From positions 62,001-126,000 of the forward strand of contig JAYKKM010000218.1 of NCBI GenBank assembly GCA_035772405.1: DNA of 64,000 bases, written 5' to 3'. This stretch comes from Chrysogorgia sp. JL179-B06 (Eukaryota > Cnidaria > Anthozoa > Scleralcyonacea > Chrysogorgiidae). Made by a program: the position numbers and the translations under genes. How positions within the stretch are numbered: the first letter of the stretch is position 1; every line of letters begins with the position of its first letter. Under the pieces are notes generated by a model. The model was not told the origin of the DNA, made no database searches, and saw only the letters and a list, made by a program, of their open reading frames with translations. This document shows, piece after piece, positions 57,951 through 64,000 of this stretch.

Positions 57951-58865
57951 TCTTCCAGTATTCTGAATAACAAAGTATTAACAATATATTATATTATATA
58001 TAATATATATTATAATAACATATTATATAACAACATTGTATATTCAATCATGTTTTAAATATATTAAATTGAATGCAATTTTTGACAGCTGCTATACTGT
58101 ATACGAGTGCATTATGGATATTAATTATCTTGGAGTAATCAGGTTTGTTTCTGCTAAATTGCAGTGAATAAGTGGAGTGGGCCAATGGTACTGCCAGAGG
58201 TTAGCCTCCTTGAGCAGACGATGTGATGTGTTTCTGTTTTACTCCATACCCTCACTAACGTCGAAAATGGAGTAGTGGAGTACAATGGAAGTGCCTGACA
58301 ACTGAGATCTGCCTTCTTGTAATTAGGTGCATTTTCCATTTTGCATACACAAACAATTTAAGAAGATAAACAAGCGAATCCATGCTTTCTTTCACGTATG
58401 CTTTCTTATGACAACATTAAATATACATTGCTTATTTGCTTTGTCAGTTAGTGCGCGCATTTTAATAAACCAAACAAAATACATAATCACATAAAGCACG
58501 TCGACAACCCGAAATCACATTTCTCGATTTTCAGTATTTGGCGAAGGAGCGTATCTGACGGAAAGCTACAAGTGACCTTTCAGACAACTTATCTAGAACC
58601 CTAACTCAAAACGAATTGACATTAAAGTTCATTTTAATAGCACCAGAGCTTGATGGCCGAGATCACTTCGAACGCGAAGCACAACACGCCGTGATTTTTC
58701 AACGCTAACAAAACCGGGCTTACTGTAAAGGAATTGGTGAATGCCGTGCATCACAAGCGATAAGGCGTGTTTGTTACAGTGTTCTCTTTAAAAACTTTAC
58801 ATCAGGGTGGATTTAATTCGCATCAAAACATCACCTTGACTTCGGACAATGTATCGTCGGTAATC
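57951..58865. other. About 0.9 kb AT-rich, no recognisable gene
   Basis: It contains an alternating ta tract (about 57985-58030). A 61-codon minus frame at 58154-58339 resembles nothing known. Confidence 0.5.
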
Positions 58866-58871
58866 AACAAG

Positions 58872-59099
58872 ATGCACCCTTACAAAAAAATCCAATAGGA
58901 AATCCTATAAGAATTCCTATTAGATTTTGGCCCAAATCCTATAGGAATTCCTATAGGATTTGAAATTTCCTATTGGAATTCCTATAGGAAATCCTATAGG
59001 AAATTTATTCCTATTAGATTTTGGGCCAATTCCTATAGGAAATGTAATTTTCCTATAGGAATTCCTATAGGATCCTATAGGATTTTTTCGTAAGGGTGT
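58872..59099. mobile_element. Element built of TCCTATAGGA palindromes
   Basis: The ends CACCCTTAC (58873) and GTAAGGGTG (59090-59098) are inverted, with a/c-rich then T/A runs inside. The interior contains eight exact CCTATAGG octamers and about five one-mismatch variants, spaced by aatt, ttt or attttgggcc. It can fold in many registers. No target duplication is obvious and nothing is encoded. Confidence 0.65.
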
Positions 59100-59294
59100 T
59101 TACATAAGAAACGCGCGTGTTGTATACGTAACCGCGCATTTTGTTTGATAAATGTATATTCTTAGTCTTACCTTACCAGTTAAACTTGGAGCTTGAGATG
59201 ATAGGATAAATAGTCAAACGCTGATGGGAGAAACTCCTTGTCAAACGACCAACTGATCAATAAAACAGGGTGCGCACTAGATAATAGTCGCCAG

Positions 59295-60788
59295 GGTGGG
59301 CACTAGAACGGAACCACTGAGACCATGTAACCACGAGGGGACTGGGACTAGAAAGTAAATTATTTCAAACTATAAATAAATTTTCAAATAATCAAGATGG
59401 CTAATAATCAAAGAAGAGGATATATTCGTTTACTTTACACATTCTTTATATTAGTTTATATGTGAGGCCTGCAAGTTTCAATTATTCAAGTATTCTAAGC
59501 GTTTTATAAATCTTAGCAGCTTAAGTAATACATATAAATATAGTTTCTTTTGGTGCCTCCATTAGTATTACATTGAGTTGCAACTTTAAGTGCATTTAAG
59601 TCTGCACTGCTTAAGTTGTATCAGCCATAGCTATATATAATTAAGTACTAACATTTAATTTTGTTATTTAATGTTTTTGATTTATTTTTGGTACCCACGT
59701 TGATGCTCACGCTTTGTGGATTATTGAATATAAATAAATTCAGTATTAGTACTGTACTGTATTATGACAAATAATAACTAAGTACTATAAGTACTCGTAC
59801 TGCATTTGTTTCATATTTATGTGTGATATAAAACTGTTGTTGTCACCTCACCTGACCTAGTATAATAAATAGGTAAGCCTGCTTCGCAAACATTTTTAAC
59901 TCCACATCAGACAAATTTAGGGAAAATAGTTCAACATCCACCGAGGCTTCGTTTAGATATTAGGAAAATAGTTCAACATCCACTGAGGCCGGGTAGAGAT
60001 ATTAGGATTTAGGAAAATAGTTCAACATCCAATGTGGCTTCGTTTATATATTAGGAAAATAGTTCAACATCCACTGAGGCCGGGCAGGTTAATATTAGGA
60101 AAATAGTTCAACATCCACTGAGGCCGGGCAGGTTGTAATATTAGGAAAATAGTTCAACATCCAATGAGGCTTCATTTAGATATTAGGAAAATAGTTCATC
60201 CACTTAAAAAAACATCCACTGAGACCGGGTAGAGATATTAGGATTTAGGAAAATAGGAACAACATCCACTGAGGCCAATATCTTAACCCGGTCTCAGTGG
60301 ATGTTGAACCACTTTCCTAATATTACAACCTGCCTGGCCTCAGTGGATGTTGAACTACTTTCCTAATATTACAACCTGCCCGGTCTCAGTGGATGTTGAA
60401 CTATTTTCCCTAAATTTGTCTGATGTGCAGTTAAAAATGTTTGCGAAGCAGGCTTACCTATTTATTACACTAACTCAGATGAGGTAACAACAACAGTTTT
60501 ATATCACATATATGAATATGAAACTAAATGCAGTACGAGTACTTATAGTACCTTAGTTATTATTTGCCATAATACAGTAGAGTACTTACTGAATAATTGA
60601 AACTTGTGGGCCTCGCGTATAAACTAATATAAAGAATGTGTAAAGTAAACGAATATATCCTCTTTGCAGCAAATATCGGTCGCCATCTTGATTATTTGAA
60701 AATTTATTTCTAGTTTGAAATAATTTACTTTCAAGTCCCAGTTCCCTCACGGTTACATGGTCTCAGTGGTTCCGTTCTAGTGCCCACC
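59295..60788. mobile_element. Fold-back element, long TIRs, tandem core, 9-bp target duplication
   Basis: The ends GGTGGGCACTAGAACGGAAC and its inverse lead into arms matching over several hundred bases (left about 59295-59945, with about 240 bp unmatched at 59500-59730; right about 60395-60788). The middle (59915-60420) consists of about 40-45-bp units with gaaaatagttcaacatccac and, past the centre, the same unit inverted. The 9-bp repeat AGTCGCCAG flanks it at 59286-59294 and 60789-60797. A 9-bp duplication and G..C ends suggest MULE-type mobilisation. No protein is encoded. Confidence 0.85.
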
Positions 60789-60858
60789 AGTCGCCAGAAC
60801 CATGTTGAGCCCGTAAACACCACTAACCAGCGGTAACATGTTCGTCGTAAATATTACG

Positions 60859-61032
60859 GGGATATACTTCATGGTAACAATACATATAGTCTCCCACCGT
60901 ATTTTACGGTTATGGTTAGGATTAGGGTTGGGGTTAGGGGTAGGATTAGGGTTAGGATTTGGGTTACGGTTGGGGTTAGGGGTATAAAAAACAGATGGAA
61001 ATCCGGTCTAGTGTTACCATGAAGTATATACC
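60859..61032. mobile_element. MITE with telomere-like core, second copy
   Basis: It has the same termini as 7033-7187 (GGGATATACTTCATGGTAAC and inverse) and a perfect 8-bp duplication ATATTACG at 60851-60858 and 61033-61040. The core has about ten GGTTAGG/GGATTAGGG-like units (60908-60985), more than in the first copy. No transposase. Confidence 0.9.
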
Positions 61033-61563
61033 ATATTACGAGCCATTTCGCCAAACGGTCGGAACTCGGAAACTTCAACTACAGGAACGTCCATGTTTTT
61101 CGATAAGCCGGAGAATGAAATTAAATAGTAAGTGAAATGTTGTACCGTCTCCCATGACTTTTGAGGCAGCACTTCCCTTGCGATAGTAACTTCTAGTTTA
61201 TGTGTTGATTTGTCTAGTAAATGACTTTACGAATAAAATGTTCTATAAGAAATGCTGAATTTACTACATTTATAGCTATGCAGTATATCACTATTTTATA
61301 TAACACTATTTCGGCAGTTCATTATTAATATTATTCGATTTGTATATGTAATATATCATTATATATTTTATATCAGTTGTAGAGCTTAAGGGAGTATATT
61401 CTACAAAAAATTAACTACAAGGTCTATAAATGATATATTATAAATATATGTCTAAGTATATTTCAATTAATTAGTGGTCTACCACTAGTAAGTAGACAAT
61501 GAATAGCTCAGCCAATCCGAATGCAATCTGAGCAGTCCTCTAGTTCGTTTGTCCTAATTTCAT

Positions 61564-61722
61564 GTATAGACATCTTTCACAATGGTGGAAAGTTTAGTAT
61601 TCTTTTATATGCATGCAAATTAGCCTTTCTGGGTTCACGAACAAGGTCAGAAAGGCTAATTTAAATTAATATAAAAGAATATTTAATTTAGATGCCATTA
61701 TGAAAGAAGTTTATATATCGGT
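61564..61722. repeat. Hairpin element
   Basis: GCAAATTAGCCTTTCTG (about 61616-61632) pairs with CAGAAAGGCTAATTT (about 61649-61663), and pairing continues outward through tattcttttat and aaaga-type blocks to arms of about 65 bp. No flanking duplication was fixed. 61041-61560 shows nothing recognisable. Confidence 0.6.
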
Positions 61723-61917
61723 TTAGTATAAATTGACAAGTTTCTATCACAAATCCTTGATTTTCATTGGCTGTCACAGGTGACAGGAGTTACTACCGGT
61801 ATCACTGATAGAAACCTCTGGGGTAAAAGTCGAGTGATTTCGAATATTTACTTTTTCTCACGAAAAATATGAAATAAAAGTTATTTCTTGGTTTAGAAAC
61901 TTGTAAATGTATACTAA

Positions 61918-62018
61918 AACAATTAGACAACTCACCCTTGTTTTCTATGAGCGGCAGTCAACTCGGCTCCACCTCGTTAACTATCTGCTCATTGAAAACG
62001 CGGGCTTGTCTAATTGTT
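61918..62018. repeat. 101-bp inverted-repeat element
   Basis: AACAATTAGACAA (61918) and TTGTCTAATTGTT (62006-62018) form the ends; inner blocks ttttctatgagc and gctcattgaaaa also pair. 62019-62510 shows no gene. Confidence 0.6.
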
Positions 62019-62519
62019 AAACATTTTAATATAGCTGCATTGGGCAGTTAAAAATTATTCTCAGCACCTTTCATATTAGGGCGATGGACAACATGCTAGT
62101 ACTCTTATTATTGTGGCCATATGGAGATTCTTTTATGGGGGATGAATAATTATTGCTTGAATATTTTGTTATTTAAATAGGTTATCTGGGTCCATCACTT
62201 TCTGTATGCTTTTTTAAATTCTTACTTATATATAAACTAAGAGTATGAGCCATGAAATAAGTTTTTTGCATCCATCCACTTGGAACAAACAAGAAACACA
62301 TTTTAAAGACTGACATTTCATTCTCAAAGTGAAATACAAGATTTGAAAAATATTATTTAAATATATTTACAGTTTAAATTTAGAAAACTATTATTTAAAT
62401 ATATATACAGTTTAAATTTAGGAGGTTTTTAAATTTAGAAATAAGCAAACTTTCTCTGATTAATAATTCAAATGTTGAATTACACGAAGAAAAAAAATAG
62501 AATACTAAGTACTGTATAT

Positions 62520-63012
62520 TACAAAAGTAGAGTGCTGCATAGGCAGTTGTTACAATAATAAAAAAACTACCGGTATAAAGGTGGTGTACTGCGAGATAAT
62601 TGAACAAGGTCAAAACATCTTTACTTTATTATACCCTCACATATAATCCACCAATCACCTGTCTCTATTAGCATCATGTGGCAGCCCAATATTTTACACG
62701 GGCTGTTCACGTGCAAAGCAACGTCACTCACGTGCCTTTTATCTAAATTGAAATTTCATTGGTTGAAGTACTTTCTCGTGGAACGCGATGTGTTTTTTCA
62801 AGTCTTTTTATTATTCTTTTGACGACCAGCAACCTCTTTTGACTGTTTACGTGTGAAGAAACATCTTTGTGTTAAGATATTTTGTTCGATATAATAAAAC
62901 ACCTATTGGATTCATCTTTGCCCAATATTGAATTCTCGACTTAAATATTTCTTATAATCCAATAAGTAATGATATTTTTCAAAATCTCGACAGTACACCA
63001 CCATTATAATTA
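62520..63012. repeat. Penelope-like terminal sequence with inverted ends, interrupted
   Basis: GTAGAGTGCTGC (62528) matches the leader of the PLE hairpin at 21924, and AGGTGGTGTACTG (about 62578) is inverted at 62986-63002 (cagtacaccacc). The piece is interrupted by the repeat at 62694-62919. Confidence 0.45.
62694..62919. mobile_element. 226-bp dispersed repeat with 10-bp target duplication
   Basis: GCCCAATATT flanks both sides (62684-62693, 62920-62929). It shares block order and strand with 36736-36942. It lacks terminal inverted repeats and ends in an A/T-rich stretch with ataataaaac, so a short retroposon (SINE-like) is possible, though no clear pol III boxes are visible. Confidence 0.6.
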
Positions 63013-63076
63013 TATAATTTTCTGCATATTTTATGTATCTACAAATATTACTGTGTCTACAAACATGTCAATTCAT

Positions 63077-64000
63077 TTATAAACATCTGGAACATTTCCA
63101 GCTCTCTGTGGAATCTATTGCTGCATCTGGAATATTTTCACAACTTGGATGGTACCATTCCAAGCATTTTGAGCACTGTACATATTGCTCTCCAGTGTTG
63201 GGAAGATGGCACTTGCAAAATAGTTTAACTTTTGTCTTGGCAGCTCTCATTTTTCTTTTTGCTTGCCTGGGTTTTGGGAAAGGTGTCATCTCCCCTTTCT
63301 CCAAGCAATTGACAAAGTGCTGACGTAACTTAGGCTGGTCATAGGACATCTTGGAGGGGTCTTCGCCAAAGCAAATTGATGTAGCAAAAGCTAAAGCAAA
63401 TAACCCACAATCACTTGTACTATTCTGCATCTGGCAACTCTGGCTTAAAATGGTAATGAATTTCCCCACATGCATTAACATTCTGCAGGCATGTAGCTTG
63501 ATTGTGGAATTAACACTGTCATATAGGCTGTCAAATAGTTTTAGATGTCCAGGAAGACATCCTATTGTGCTTAGACAAACCCAATGTGCCCCTGAATTTA
63601 TAATCTGGATAAATTCAGTGGTAGCTGGAGTGACAAATTCACCAGAGAAGATAGGATCTTGTAATCCACCAACCAATGGAAACTGGCCTTGAAGCAGGCA
63701 CTGTCCTGTTTGGATTTCTGACCCATATAACCACCCATGTAGGTTCAAAATGTTCTTTCTGCTATATTCATACAGTGAATTTGGTCGCTTTTTTATCCAT
63801 ACAACTGGGCTTGGGCACGACTCATCCAGAATAATGGTGCGGGACACAGGTTGTTTTCCACCAACTTTATCTTTTCGTTTCCTTTTCTTGGATGCCACTA
63901 TTGTTGGAGGTCTGTTAACATCTGTTGTCACACCAGGTTTGGCTGAGGGTGAAATTGCTGACATGGTGGATGAAGGTGTAATTGGTAAGGTGGGTTTAAC
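63077..64000 (-). CDS. Ulp1/SENP-like cysteine protease with C-terminal PHD finger, 5' end beyond window
   Basis: The frame is open from the right edge to the stop at 63077. A basic, low-complexity leader (KKRKRKDK) is followed by a C48-type peptidase: GAHWVCLS (His127 counted from Met 63964), LFDSLYD (Asp145), a Gln near 178-180, and NSTSDCGLFALAFAT (Cys186). The catalytic order His-Asp-Gln-Cys is complete. Residues 250-294 form a C4HC3 PHD finger (CKC, CSKC, WYHPSC, CSRC). Such protease-PHD proteins are multiplied in cnidarian genomes and usually belong to mobile elements; which superfamily is not clear here. The frame has no lesion. Upstream codons remain open past the Met at 63964, so the true start is outside. 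Confidence 0.75.
   Translation of the reverse strand, partial: VKPTLPITPSSTMSAISPSAKPGVTTDVNRPPTIVASKKRKRKDKVGGKQPVSRTIILDESCPSPVVWIKKRPNSLYEYSRKNILNLHGWLYGSEIQTGQCLLQGQFPLVGGLQDPIFSGEFVTPATTEFIQIINSGAHWVCLSTIGCLPGHLKLFDSLYDSVNSTIKLHACRMLMHVGKFITILSQSCQMQNSTSDCGLFALAFATSICFGEDPSKMSYDQPKLRQHFVNCLEKGEMTPFPKPRQAKRKMRAAKTKVKLFCKCHLPNTGEQYVQCSKCLEWYHPSCENIPDAAIDSTESWKCSRCL

Noticed and set aside
60908..60985. True interstitial telomere
   Set aside because: The GGTTAGGG-like array lies inside a MITE with its own ends and 8-bp duplication, so it was brought by transposition, not by chromosome fusion.

Overview
The window looks like intergenic DNA from a metazoan nuclear genome. It is AT-rich and spliceosomal, with GT..AG introns of about 90-350 bp, and is packed with transposable elements in many states of decay. 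The mixture (Penelope-like elements with GIY-YIG domains, ZMYM1-like hAT, THAP-bearing TTAA elements, PIF/Harbinger, BEL/Pao, Ty3/gypsy, CR1-like LINEs, MULE-like and Crypton-derived fragments, Ulp1-PHD proteins) is what I know from cnidarians, most likely an anthozoan. That taxon is inferred from family recognition, not proven. I found no convincing host protein-coding gene, no rRNA, no complete tRNA and no CRISPR.

Layout. 0-1.5 kb: decayed MULE-like transposase (minus). 2.5-3.8 kb: fragment of a retroelement post-RT domain and a Penelope GIY-YIG remnant (minus). 4.3-5.9 kb: frameshifted hAT-related gene. 5.9-8.5 kb: Penelope-like element with inverted terminal copies, interrupted by a 155-bp MITE carrying telomere-like repeats. 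8.6-10.3 kb: non-autonomous element with 9-bp target duplication. 10.6-15.3 kb: Harbinger-like element with two convergent genes, itself hit by a hairpin element. 17.7-21.3 kb: Kolobok-type TTAA element inserted in an older retroelement; it has a THAP transposase missing its core and a convergent P2X7-ballast-like gene. 21.7-22.6 kb: Penelope fragment with a hairpin insertion. 23.7-25.9 kb: LINE tail and a THAP9/P-like transposase lacking its centre. 26.0-30.1 kb: apparently intact hAT with a 947-codon transposase, perfect 8-bp target duplication and G-rich end.

31-44 kb is older debris: a possible SINE head, an SF3-like ATPase pseudogene, a duplicated segment, a Crypton-derived recombinase pseudogene, an XPG/EXO1-like exon and LINE pieces. 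44.6-49.7 kb: gypsy element inserted in a LINE, with its 3' LTR half deleted. 50.1-51.4 kb: LINE pieces. 51.6-58 kb: BEL/Pao element split in gag by a complete 3.75-kb Harbinger element. 58.9-59.1 kb: element made of short TCCTATAGGA palindromes. 59.3-60.8 kb: fold-back element with 9-bp target duplication and tandem core. 60.9-61.0 kb: second copy of the telomere-repeat MITE. 61-63 kb: hairpins and dispersed repeats. 63.1-64 kb: open Ulp1 protease-PHD gene running off the right edge.

Nesting gives relative ages: Harbinger is younger than BEL/Pao, gypsy younger than its LINE, Kolobok younger than the retroelement, hairpin younger than Penelope. The freshest elements are the hAT, the Harbinger at 53-57 kb and the gypsy (LTR segments identical at 107 of 108 positions).
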